From Chitinophaga qingshengii (GTDB lineage: Bacteria; Bacteroidota; Bacteroidia; Chitinophagales; Chitinophagaceae), in contig NZ_JACVFC010000004.1 in assembly GCF_014529935.1 (NCBI RefSeq), forward strand, positions 1 through 64,000: a DNA stretch of 64,000 bases, in the 5' to 3' direction. The translations under genes and the position numbers were made by a program. Below the pieces are notes generated by a model. It worked only from the letters and a program-made list of their open reading frames with translations, was not told where the DNA came from and ran no database searches. Below, piece by piece: positions 17,906 to 26,533 of the stretch (position 1 is its first letter; the number at the start of each line of letters is the position of its first letter).

Positions 17906-19408
17906 TTATAGTTCTTTACGTAAACGGGCAACCGGTATATTCAGCTGCTCCCTGTATTTGGCCACCGTCCGGCGGGCAATGTTATATCCTTTGTCCTGCA
18001 ACATCTTGGTCAGATTCTCGTCGCTTAGCGGCTTCCGCTTGTTCTCTGCTTCTATCAGGTCCGACAGGATCTTTTTCACCTCCCGCGTAGATACTTCCTC
18101 CCCGCTGTCGGTAGACAAGGACTCGGAGAAAAAGAACTTCAGCTTGAAAGTACCGAACTCGGTCTGTACATACTTGCTGTTAGCCACACGGCTTACCGTG
18201 GAGATATCCAGCTGGGTACGGTCGGCGATGTCCTTCAGGATCATCGGCTTCATGGTGGTTTCATCGCCGGTCAGGAAAAACTCCCGCTGGTAATCCATAA
18301 TGGATTCCATGGTGGACAACAACGTATGCTGCCGCTGCTTAATGGCGTCAATGAACCATTTGGCGGCATCAATCTTTTGTTTGATAAACAATACGGCCTC
18401 TTTCTGGCGCTTATCTTTTTTATCTCCCCGGTCGTATTCCCGCAGCATGTCCCGGTAACCGCCGGAAATACGAAGGTCGGGCGCATTCCGGGAATTCAGC
18501 GTCAGCTCCAGTTTACCGGCATTGTTCATGATGAAAAAGTCCGGTAATACATAACTTTCTGCTTTATTGAGCGTGGCGTAATTGCCGCCTGGCTTGGGAT
18601 TTAGCTTGATAATCTGATTGATGGATGCTTTCAGGCCTTCATCACTCAGGCTCAGCGCTTTCTGTATTTTTTCGTAGTGCTTTTTGGTAAACTCGTCGAA
18701 GTAATTTTCGAGAATCAGGTAGGCGGTATGTACCCCTTCGTCGTCCTGCGGTTTCCGCTTCAACTGCAGCAGCAGGCACTCTTTCAGGTCAGTGGCACAT
18801 ACGCCGGCAGGATCGAACTCCTGAATTTTTTTGATCAGCTCCCGGATTTCTTCTTCTGAAGTGTCGATATTTTGGGAGAAAGAGAGGTCATCTACCATAG
18901 CGCTGACCTCCCGGCGCAAATAGCCGTCGTCGTCAATGCTGCCGATAATATGTTCGGCGATGGCGTTCTGGTGATCGTCCAGCTCCAGCATGCCCAATTG
19001 GCTCAGGAGGTGCTCATGGAAGGAGGTTTCCACCCGGATAGGAATAGTTTTATTGCTCTCATCCGGATCAGGATAGTTATCATCCCTTAATTTATAATCC
19101 GCCACATCGTCATCTCCATCACTTACATATTCGGAAATATCAATATTGTCATATTCGCTTTCACTGCCATCCGGCTCAAATTCATCTTCACCTTCTCCCT
19201 CACTGTCGGTTTTGGCGTCAAAATCTTCCTGCTCTTTGAATTCATCGTCATGGGTCTCTTCGCCGTATTCGAGGGCAGGGTTCTCTTCCAGTTCTTCTTT
19301 AATTCTTTCTTCCAGGTTGACAGTAGGTACCTGCAGCAATTTCATGAGCTGAATCTGCTGTGGTGAAAGCTTTTGTAATAACTTCTGCTGTTGTGTCTGC
19401 TTTAGCAT
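17906..19408 (-). CDS. rpoN: RNA polymerase sigma-54 factor
   Basis: 500 residues. Region I is the Gln/Leu-rich N-terminus (LKQTQQQKLLQKLSPQQIQLMKLLQ) that contacts activators. A long acidic region II follows (about residues 45-105, many Asp/Glu). Then comes the core-binding domain, the helix-turn-helix (LKDIADRTQLDISTVSRVAN), and the RpoN box ARRTVAKYRE at 478-487 that reads the -24 element. Sigma-54 needs AAA+ enhancer-binding proteins; none is encoded in this window. It is the first gene of a two-gene unit with the PAP2-like gene. Confidence 0.97.
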   Translation of the reverse strand: MLKQTQQQKLLQKLSPQQIQLMKLLQVPTVNLEERIKEELEENPALEYGEETHDDEFKEQEDFDAKTDSEGEGEDEFEPDGSESEYDNIDISEYVSDGDDDVADYKLRDDNYPDPDESNKTIPIRVETSFHEHLLSQLGMLELDDHQNAIAEHIIGSIDDDGYLRREVSAMVDDLSFSQNIDTSEEEIRELIKKIQEFDPAGVCATDLKECLLLQLKRKPQDDEGVHTAYLILENYFDEFTKKHYEKIQKALSLSDEGLKASINQIIKLNPKPGGNYATLNKAESYVLPDFFIMNNAGKLELTLNSRNAPDLRISGGYRDMLREYDRGDKKDKRQKEAVLFIKQKIDAAKWFIDAIKQRQHTLLSTMESIMDYQREFFLTGDETTMKPMILKDIADRTQLDISTVSRVANSKYVQTEFGTFKLKFFFSESLSTDSGEEVSTREVKKILSDLIEAENKRKPLSDENLTKMLQDKGYNIARRTVAKYREQLNIPVARLRKEL

Positions 19409-19430
19409 AATAATCGTTCCCCCAATAGGG

Positions 19431-19438
19431 CAAAATTA
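19431..19438 (-). promoter_or_regulatory. -7 box (TAATTTTG) for rpoN
   Basis: On the minus strand this matches TAnnTTTG and leaves a leader of about 17 bases to the rpoN ATG. No -33 TTG was found at standard spacing. Confidence 0.5.
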
Positions 19439-19531
19439 ATAAGTATAAGGTTAACGAATAGCCTTACCGCCTTTAGCAGTCAACAGTTAGCAGAAATATG
19501 CCGCTAACGGTGGCAGCTAACAGCCGGCGGG

Positions 19532-20134
19532 CTATAAATCCAATTCCAGTTGTTCATCAGGCAACAGGCGGAAAGACTTGCGGTGGTACGGTGATTCACC
19601 AAATTCCCGCAGGGCTTCGCGATGCAGCCTGGTCGGATAGCCTTTGTTCTCGTTCCAGCCAAAATGTGGATACTCCAGGTGCAACCGCTGCATGTACTCG
19701 TCACGATACGTTTTAGCCAGAATAGAGGCGGCCGCAATGGATGCATATTTGCCATCTCCCTGAACAATGCAGGCAAAGGGGGTTTGACCATAAGCGTAAA
19801 ACCGGTTACCGTCCACGATAATAAACTCCGGTTGCTGTGTCAACTGCTCCAATGCCAGGTGCATAGCCTTAAAAGAGGCCTTTAGTATGTTTATCTTGTC
19901 AATTTCAGCATGGTCTACACTGGCTACAGCGTAATACAATGCCTTTTTTTCTATGACTTTGCGCAATTTGTCCCGGTCCGCAGCTGTCAGTTGTTTGGAA
20001 TCATTGAGCAACGGGTGGCGAAACTTCGGCGGCAAAATCACCGCCGCTGCAAACACAGGGCCTGCAAGGCACCCCCGGCCGGCTTCATCGCAGCCAGCCT
20101 CCAATAATTCGTCCTGATAATGAGATAGTAGCAA
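19532..20134 (-). CDS. rnhB: Ribonuclease HII
   Basis: 200 residues. It cleaves the RNA strand of RNA-DNA hybrids and single ribonucleotides in DNA. Catalytic residues are visible: Asp16-Glu17 in GCDEAGRGCLAGP, Asp in IIVDGNRF, and the GDGKYASIAAASILAKTYRD block. The only start that keeps the conserved N-terminus (MLLSHYQDELLEAG) is a TTG at 20134; upstream in-frame codons run into a stop within five codons and the next Met lies far inside the fold. It stands alone between rpoN and a lipoprotein gene. Confidence 0.95.
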   Translation of the reverse strand: MLLSHYQDELLEAGCDEAGRGCLAGPVFAAAVILPPKFRHPLLNDSKQLTAADRDKLRKVIEKKALYYAVASVDHAEIDKINILKASFKAMHLALEQLTQQPEFIIVDGNRFYAYGQTPFACIVQGDGKYASIAAASILAKTYRDEYMQRLHLEYPHFGWNENKGYPTRLHREALREFGESPYHRKSFRLLPDEQLELDL

Positions 20135-20209
20135 ATCCGGTTCTGTTTAAGACGGGTAAAATTACAAGATTAATGGTCACGGAACAAGGACTAAGGAATT
20201 TTACACGGC

Positions 20210-20653
20210 TTACTCGGAATCACGTTTGAACAGGTCTTTGAAATCCTGTTTAAAATCAGTCCACTCCTTATCGGATTTTTTCATCAGCTCATCAGTGGCT
20301 TTACGGGTACTATCCCACGCATCGGCACTGCTGTTCTGTATATCTTTCATTTTCTTGTTCATGTCTGCTTTCAGACCTTCCAGCTTTTTCCGGGCCACCT
20401 TACTTTTTTCTGTACCCTCTTTTTTCAATTCTTCACTGGTCTGGTCTATCTGTTTAATCCGCTCCCGGATAGCATCTTCCGCCTGCTTTTTTTGTTCATT
20501 CAGATAATCCCCTGCACTGTTGGCCGTATTTTTCAGGTCTTCCTTTACTTTCGCGGCATTGTCTTTTACTTCTTCCCGCTTCTCTTCCTGCTTTTTATTC
20601 TCATTGCACGCCAAAAAACCAACAACACCCAGTATTAACATTATTTTTTTCAT
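20210..20653 (-). CDS. Coiled-coil lipoprotein, function unknown
   Basis: 147 residues from the ATG at 20653. The open frame extends upstream to 20758, but only this start gives a lipoprotein signal (MKKIMLILGVVGFLAC, Cys16). The mature part is almost wholly charged helix rich in Lys, Glu and Asp with heptad-like spacing, suggesting a coiled coil. It loosely resembles small stress-related helical proteins (the sll1863 type), but I cannot assign a function. It is probably attached to the outer membrane facing the periplasm. Confidence 0.7.
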   Translation of the reverse strand: MKKIMLILGVVGFLACNENKKQEEKREEVKDNAAKVKEDLKNTANSAGDYLNEQKKQAEDAIRERIKQIDQTSEELKKEGTEKSKVARKKLEGLKADMNKKMKDIQNSSADAWDSTRKATDELMKKSDKEWTDFKQDFKDLFKRDSE

Positions 20654-20886
20654 GATCAACAGATTTAAACAATTAAAAAATATAGGTCTGACAAATTTTT
20701 GGCACGCCCTATTGCGCTGCTCCCTTTTATCAAAACATATTCCAGTTTTTTTGTTCACGCTGCGGGAGATATTATTTACAGAGAAAAAAACATGTATAAA
20801 TTAATAATATAATTTAAAATGCCGTCATACCGGGGAAGAACCTACTCATTATGCTTCTCTCATGCGTCCGTTAGCAAAAAAATAGC

Positions 20887-20894
20887 TAGGTTTG
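20887..20894 (+). promoter_or_regulatory. -7 box (TAGGTTTG) for the S46 peptidase gene
   Basis: It matches TAnnTTTG and leaves a leader of about 25 bases before the ATG at 20924. No clear -33 element. Confidence 0.5.
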
Positions 20895-20923
20895 AGGTCC
20901 TTTTATAACAAAATCAAACTGAT

Positions 20924-23086
20924 ATGAGAAAAAAACTACTGGTTTTGCTCTTGCTGCTTAGCGTAAGTATAAAATGGGCGAAAGCAGACGAGGGCATGTG
21001 GCTCCCCTATTTGTTGGGCCAGCAGACTTACAATGACATGGTCAAAAAAGGCCTTAAACTAACCAAGGAGCAGCTGTACAGCATCAATAAAGCATCTATG
21101 AAAGATGCGATCGTGATCTTTGGCGGAGGCTGCACCGGTGAAATTGTAAGCAATGAAGGTCTGATCTTCACCAACCACCATTGCGGCTACGGCGCAATTG
21201 CTGCTGCCAGTTCAGTAGAACACAACTATCTCAAAAACGGTTTCTACGCAAAAAATAAACAGGAAGAAATCGCTTCCCCGATGTTGTCTGTTCAGTTCCT
21301 CGTAAAAGTGGAAGACGTTTCCAAAGATGTGGAAGCTCAGTTGAAAGGACTCAGCGGTCTGGAAAGAATTAACAAAGAACAGGCTGCCTATGCGGACATC
21401 ATCACCAAAGCTACTACCGGCAACGGCTATGAAGCGAAAGTGGTTCCGATGTTCAAAGGTAACCAATACCTGCTGTTTGTATACGAGCGCTTCAAAGATA
21501 TCCGCCTGGTAGGTACCCCTCCGGAAAGTGTGGGTAAATTCGGTGGTGATACCGACAACTGGGAATGGCCCCGTCATACCGGCGACTTCTCCGTTTTCCG
21601 TGTATATGCTACCAAAGACGGCAAACCTGCTGCTTATTCCAAAGATAACGTGCCCCTGAAGCCTAAACACTTCCTGCCGGTATCTATCAAAGGCGTGAAA
21701 GAAAACGATTACGCCATGATCTTCGGTTATCCCGGTGGTACCAACCGTTATGAAACTTCCTACGGTATCAAACTGAAAACAGAAGTGGAAAACCCATCCC
21801 TGGTAAACCTGCGTGATGTGAGACTGAAAGCCATGATGGAACAAATGCTGAAAGATCCTGCTGTGAAACTGCAGCTGGCATCTTCCTACGCCGGCATCGC
21901 CAACTACTGGAAATTCTTTGACGGCGAAACCAAACAGCTGAAACAACACCACGTACTGGAAGACAAGGAAAAAAATGAAGCGGCTTTCGCTAAATGGGCA
22001 CAGGATAAACCTGAATTTGCGCAGATCATGAACGACTATGCTGCTGCCTACAAAGCCTGGACTCCTTATGCTAAACACCGCGTATACATCAATGAAGGCA
22101 TCCTCGGCTCTCCGGTAGCTGCTTATGCTGCCTCCCTGATGGCCCTGGAAAAAGCCCTGGTAACACCGGGCGCTCCAAAAGATGCTGTTCAGCAGGCAGC
22201 AGCAGCTGCCGATAAAGCACGCACCGCTTTCCTGGAAGGTGAAAATAAACCCAGCGATCAGAAAATACTGGCTGCTACCGCCCGTATGTACTATAACGAC
22301 GTTCCGAAAGATCAGCAGCCTATCGGCTACTTCGATGCGCTGAAAAATAAATTCGGTAGCCTCGAAGAAGACAATACATGGAAGCTTTGGGCTGCTTCCC
22401 TGATGAACAATACCATCATCTTCGATGATGCAAAATGGAAAGCATTTATCGCAAATCCTGATGGTGTTACCCTGCAGAACGATCCGGTATTTAACTATGC
22501 CAGCACTTTCATCAAAAACTACGGCGGCAAATACCAGCCTATCTACAGCCAGTTTATGCTGAAAAACAACGACCTGGGCCGCGAGTACCTGAAAGGTGTA
22601 ATGCAGATGCAACCTAACGCCAACAGATATCCGGATGCGAACTTCACCATGCGCTTGTCTTATGGCCAGGTGAAACCTTACTCTCCACGCGACGCTGTAC
22701 ATTACGACTACGTAACCACCATGAAAGGTGTGATCGAAAAATATGTACCGGGCGATTATGAGTTCGACCTGCCGGCCAACTACATGGACCTGTACAACAA
22801 AAAAGATTTCGGTCAGTATAAAGACGCTAAACGTAACGATCTTGTAGTTGGTTTTATCACTACCAACGATATCACCGGCGGCAACTCCGGCTCTCCGGTA
22901 ATCAACGCCAATGGTGAACTGATCGGCCTCGCTTTCGATGGTAACTACGAAGCGCTGAGCCACAAAATCCAGTTCGACGCTGAATACAACCGTACTATCT
23001 GCGTAGATGTACGCTATGTACTGTGGTGCATCGAAAAACTGGGTGGTGCCAAAAACATCATCAATGAACTGAAGCTGGTAAAATAA
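20924..23086 (+). CDS. S46 family dipeptidyl-peptidase (DPP7-like)
   Basis: 720 residues with a signal peptide (about 1-21, ending KADEGMW). S46 enzymes are periplasmic exopeptidases that release dipeptides from oligopeptides, feeding amino acid metabolism. Catalytic residues: His85/His86 in TNHHCG, Asp221 in RHTGDF, and Ser655 in GGNSGSP. Eighteen residues after the Ser there is Gly673 (AFDGN). In this family Gly here marks DPP7-type enzymes with hydrophobic P1 preference, while Arg marks DPP11 with Asp/Glu preference. Codon use is strongly biased, suggesting high expression. It is monocistronic with its own terminator. Confidence 0.95.
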   Translation: MRKKLLVLLLLLSVSIKWAKADEGMWLPYLLGQQTYNDMVKKGLKLTKEQLYSINKASMKDAIVIFGGGCTGEIVSNEGLIFTNHHCGYGAIAAASSVEHNYLKNGFYAKNKQEEIASPMLSVQFLVKVEDVSKDVEAQLKGLSGLERINKEQAAYADIITKATTGNGYEAKVVPMFKGNQYLLFVYERFKDIRLVGTPPESVGKFGGDTDNWEWPRHTGDFSVFRVYATKDGKPAAYSKDNVPLKPKHFLPVSIKGVKENDYAMIFGYPGGTNRYETSYGIKLKTEVENPSLVNLRDVRLKAMMEQMLKDPAVKLQLASSYAGIANYWKFFDGETKQLKQHHVLEDKEKNEAAFAKWAQDKPEFAQIMNDYAAAYKAWTPYAKHRVYINEGILGSPVAAYAASLMALEKALVTPGAPKDAVQQAAAAADKARTAFLEGENKPSDQKILAATARMYYNDVPKDQQPIGYFDALKNKFGSLEEDNTWKLWAASLMNNTIIFDDAKWKAFIANPDGVTLQNDPVFNYASTFIKNYGGKYQPIYSQFMLKNNDLGREYLKGVMQMQPNANRYPDANFTMRLSYGQVKPYSPRDAVHYDYVTTMKGVIEKYVPGDYEFDLPANYMDLYNKKDFGQYKDAKRNDLVVGFITTNDITGGNSGSPVINANGELIGLAFDGNYEALSHKIQFDAEYNRTICVDVRYVLWCIEKLGGAKNIINELKLVK

Positions 23087-23110
23087 ACCTTACACGCTAT
23101 TTCATACAGA

Positions 23111-23144
23111 TCCCGTTCCGGCTATACCGGAACGGGATTTTTTT
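23111..23144 (+). terminator. Intrinsic terminator after the S46 gene
   Basis: Perfect 11-base stem (TCCCGTTCCGG 23111-23121 with 23127-23137), 5-base loop, followed by T7. Confidence 0.92.
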
Positions 23145-23226
23145 ATGCCTGGTTGCCAAACATTTAACGACTATACGTTGTTATTCCCTGAAATAACCGC
23201 CTATTCCGAAAACTCAACAACCGTGC

Positions 23227-24399
23227 ATGCATAAACGAAATGTCCGACTGATTGCCTTCTTTTGTTGCCTGTTTACGGGTATTCACCTGGCCTATGCAGG
23301 GGAGACGCCTGTGCGTGATTCTACCATTAAAGATACCAGCAGCATTAAACCCGGATTCTTAAAAAAAATAACACTGGGCGGCGTGTTCCAGGCGCGGTAC
23401 ACGGTTTCCCTTAACCCGGATGTGGATGTAAACGGCCTGCATCAGGCCGATGCTGAAAAAGAAGTGGTGCGCAACAGTTTTAGTATCAAAAGGGCCAGGC
23501 TGCAGGTAAAAGCACAGGTGAGCGACCGTTTCCAGGCAGGCGTGCTGGTCAACCTCGCCGATTTCGCCAGCGACCCGAAAGGAAAAGTACTGGAAAATGC
23601 TTTTGTGTCCTATCGCTGGAATGATGCAGTCAATTTCACCATAGGCCAGTTCCGGCCATCCTTCGGTCTGGAAGACCTCTACCCGGTGGATATCATTCAA
23701 TCCATGGACTTCTCCAACCAATACACCGCTTTTGGCAACAACGGCTGGCAAAGTTTCCAGGTGGGCGTGTCTATGTTCGGTACCTTCCGGAAAAATACCC
23801 GGCTACCTATCAAATACGCCCTGACTGCCGTGAACGGGAATAACCGCAACCAGGTATCGGATGATGATAACGGTAAACTGGGATCTGCCAGACTGGAATT
23901 CGGAGATATGAATAAGCTGTCGCTGGGACTGAATGGCGGCTATGGCGCAGTGAAGCGCGGCAGCGTATATGCGTTGGGGGTTGACTTCAGCGGAGTGATA
24001 CCCCTGGCGGAAAAATTTGACCTGCAGCTGCAATCGGAGTTTAAACAGGGCACCAATCATCGTTTGTTTTACGGATTGGCTGATAGTCTCCGGAAAGGTC
24101 CCCTGAGCGACTACCAGATGCACGGCGTTTACCTGTTGCCCAATTTCCGCTACAAAATCAACTATCACAAGCTGACGTCCATAGAAGTATCTATGCGCTA
24201 TGAATATTTTAACGACGATTTCAAGCATAGCGGCAATGCCCGGCGGAGCTATATTCCCATGGTAAGCCTGGCGTTCCTTAAAGATTATGGCGGACGTATC
24301 CAGTTCGGTATGCAGATCGACAACTACGACCGGGATATTCCGGGAACAAAAACACATAGCAGTAACCTGATGATCGTACAGGTGCAATGCAGAATATAA
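23227..24399 (+). CDS. OprO/OprP-type outer-membrane porin
   Basis: 390 residues with a signal peptide ending near YAGETP. The sequence has the OprP-like layout: GGVFQARYT near the start of the barrel, FSIKRARLQVKAQVSDRFQAGVLVNLAD, ENAFVSYRWNDAVNFTIGQFRPSFGLE, and alternating beta-strands to a terminal aromatic-poor strand (SNLMIVQVQCRI). The family forms trimeric anion-preferring channels. It is the first gene of a five-gene unit (12 bases before the transporter gene), so the likely cargo is dicarboxylate anions rather than phosphate. That is inference from context. Confidence 0.88.
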   Translation: MHKRNVRLIAFFCCLFTGIHLAYAGETPVRDSTIKDTSSIKPGFLKKITLGGVFQARYTVSLNPDVDVNGLHQADAEKEVVRNSFSIKRARLQVKAQVSDRFQAGVLVNLADFASDPKGKVLENAFVSYRWNDAVNFTIGQFRPSFGLEDLYPVDIIQSMDFSNQYTAFGNNGWQSFQVGVSMFGTFRKNTRLPIKYALTAVNGNNRNQVSDDDNGKLGSARLEFGDMNKLSLGLNGGYGAVKRGSVYALGVDFSGVIPLAEKFDLQLQSEFKQGTNHRLFYGLADSLRKGPLSDYQMHGVYLLPNFRYKINYHKLTSIEVSMRYEYFNDDFKHSGNARRSYIPMVSLAFLKDYGGRIQFGMQIDNYDRDIPGTKTHSSNLMIVQVQCRI

Positions 24400-24411
24400 A
24401 ATGCCAATATC

Positions 24412-25842
24412 ATGAAAGAAATAAAGTATCCACAGCTGTTGATCACCGTCGCTTTCGGCGTTATTATCTGGTTTATTCCGCCACCGGCAGGCGTTACACC
24501 GGAAGCATGGCATCTGTTGGCCATCTTCCTGTCTACCATTTTGGGTATCATCATGAAAGCAGCTTCCATGGGTACCATGTCCATGATCGCTATCACCCTG
24601 GTAGCGCTGAGTGGTGTGTTGGCGCCGGGTAACCCGGGAAAGTCCATCACGCTGGCGCTTAGCAGCTTTGGAGATAAAGTGATCTGGCTTATCGGCATTT
24701 CATTTTTTATTGCCCGTGGATTTATTAAGACGGGTCTGGGTAAACGTATCGCCTATATTTTTATCCGCATCTTCGGGAAAAGCTCACTGGGACTGGCATA
24801 CGGCCTTGGTCTGGCAGACCTGGTACTGGCGCCGGCGGTACCCAGCAATACGGCCAGGGGTGGCGGTATCATTTATCCCATCATGAAATCCATGGCGATG
24901 AACTTCGGCTCTATGCCGGAAGATCCGGCCACGCACCGTAAGCTGGGCGGTTATCTGACACTGAGCAGCTACAACATGAACCTCATCACATCTTCGCTTT
25001 TCCTGACCGGAACGGCCAGTAATCCGATGTGTCAGAAGTTCGCCAAAAACATGGGGATCGATATTACCTGGATGTCATGGTTTGCAGCGGCCTTGGTGCC
25101 GGCAGCGCTGTCCGTTATTGCCGTGCCTTATGTGTTGTATAAGATATATCCGCCGGAGTTAAAATCTACCGGCGATGCACCGGCCATGGCAGCTGAAAAG
25201 CTGAAGGAAATGGGACCGGTACATAAAAACGAATGGCTCATGTTACTGGCATTTGTGATCCTGCTGGTGTTGTGGATTACTGGTGACCTGTTTGGTATTG
25301 ACGCTACTACCACCGCATTAATTGGATTGGTGTTTCTGCTGTTATCGCAGGTGCTGGACTGGGAAGATGTAAAGTCTGAAAAAGGAGCATGGGACACGAT
25401 TGTATGGTTCTCAGCCCTGGTGATGATGGCCAGCTTTCTGAATTCGCTGGGCTTTATTCCCTGGTTCAGTGAGCTGATCAAACGACAGGTAGGAGGTATG
25501 CAATGGCTGGTGGCTTTTCCGATTATCGTGCTGGTATATTTTTATAGTCATTACATTTTCGCCAGTGCTACGGCACATGTGGCGGCTATGTATTCCGCTT
25601 TTCTGGCGGTAGGTATTTCTGTGGGTATACCGGGAACGTTGCTGGCGCTGGTATTGGGCTTCTGCGGAGGCATCTTCGGAACGCTGACCCACTATGGACA
25701 TGGCCCGGCGCCGGTATTTTTTGGCAGCACTTATGTGGAGCTGAAGGATTGGTGGAAATGCGGATTTCTGTTAAGTATCGTCTATATCATTCTATGGATG
25801 GGCATCGGCGCGGGATGGTGGAAAGTATTGGGCATCTGGTAA
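24412..25842 (+). CDS. DASS-family dicarboxylate transporter
   Basis: 476 residues, about 12 hydrophobic segments. It belongs to the divalent anion:sodium symporter group (DASS, CitT / plastid DiT1 branch): SNTARGGGIIYPI, the SLFLTGTASNPM motif containing the SNT/SNP-type substrate loop, and a matched second half (FYSHYIFASATAHVAAMYSAF, then GFCGGIFGTLTHYGHGPAPVFFG). Likely substrates are succinate, malate, fumarate or 2-oxoglutarate. Tight spacing to the porin (12 bases) and to sdhC (16 bases) supports C4-dicarboxylate uptake feeding succinate dehydrogenase. Confidence 0.9.
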   Translation: MKEIKYPQLLITVAFGVIIWFIPPPAGVTPEAWHLLAIFLSTILGIIMKAASMGTMSMIAITLVALSGVLAPGNPGKSITLALSSFGDKVIWLIGISFFIARGFIKTGLGKRIAYIFIRIFGKSSLGLAYGLGLADLVLAPAVPSNTARGGGIIYPIMKSMAMNFGSMPEDPATHRKLGGYLTLSSYNMNLITSSLFLTGTASNPMCQKFAKNMGIDITWMSWFAAALVPAALSVIAVPYVLYKIYPPELKSTGDAPAMAAEKLKEMGPVHKNEWLMLLAFVILLVLWITGDLFGIDATTTALIGLVFLLLSQVLDWEDVKSEKGAWDTIVWFSALVMMASFLNSLGFIPWFSELIKRQVGGMQWLVAFPIIVLVYFYSHYIFASATAHVAAMYSAFLAVGISVGIPGTLLALVLGFCGGIFGTLTHYGHGPAPVFFGSTYVELKDWWKCGFLLSIVYIILWMGIGAGWWKVLGIW

Positions 25843-25858
25843 CATCTAAATTAAGCTT

Positions 25859-26527
25859 ATGGGTCAATGGAAACAAAAAACATTAACCAGGAAAAACTGG
25901 ATGGCATTTACAGGGTTGTTCCTGTGTTTTTTTCTTGTTATTCATTTGCTGGGAAACCTGCAACTGATGCTGCCGGATGAAAAGGCGCACCTGCAGTTCA
26001 ATGCCTATTCCCACCTGCTGTCGGGTAATATCATCATCAAAATTATTTCCTGGGTGCTGTATGCGAGTATTATCGCCCATGTTATATATGCGGTCATTAT
26101 AACGTTGACGAATAAACGCTCCAGGGAGGTGAAGTACCACTATGACAAAAGAGGTGAGGTCAGTAAGTGGTATACACGTAATATGGGGTTGCTGGGAACC
26201 ATCATTTTTATTTTTCTGGTGATTCATTTCCGCGATTTCTGGTACGTGTATAAGTTTGGCTCGCTGCCGTTGGACGAGCAGGGGCATAAAGACCTGTACA
26301 AGCTGGTGGTGGCGGTTTACAGTGAAACATGGTATGTGCTGGTATATGTGTTGTGTATGGTGGCGCTGTGTTATCATCTGTTGCACGGATTTTTCAGCGC
26401 CGCCAGAACGCTGGGGGTGTATCATCCGCGGTATGTACAATGGATCAGGGTTTTTGGCTGGATATATAGTGTAGGTATCTGTGCTGGCTTTGCCTGGATA
26501 CCGGTTTATGTTCACTTCTTAAAATAA
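25859..26527 (+). CDS. sdhC: Succinate dehydrogenase / fumarate reductase cytochrome b subunit
   Basis: 222 residues with five hydrophobic helices, the size and topology of the single diheme membrane anchor of type B succinate:quinone oxidoreductases. His residues suited as heme ligands lie in FLVIHLLGNL, IIAHVIYAV, FLVIHFRDFW and CYHLLHGFF. The subunit binds heme b and the quinone and anchors the SdhAB dimer to the inner membrane. It is separated from the flavoprotein gene by 6 bases. Confidence 0.93.
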   Translation: MGQWKQKTLTRKNWMAFTGLFLCFFLVIHLLGNLQLMLPDEKAHLQFNAYSHLLSGNIIIKIISWVLYASIIAHVIYAVIITLTNKRSREVKYHYDKRGEVSKWYTRNMGLLGTIIFIFLVIHFRDFWYVYKFGSLPLDEQGHKDLYKLVVAVYSETWYVLVYVLCMVALCYHLLHGFFSAARTLGVYHPRYVQWIRVFGWIYSVGICAGFAWIPVYVHFLK

Positions 26528-26533
26528 TCGGTC

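Noticed and set aside
21212..22963. Long open frame (583 codons) antisense to the S46 peptidase
   Set aside because: It mirrors the biased codon use of the real gene on the other strand; the translation shows no domain and is rich in Phe/His/Val as such shadows are.
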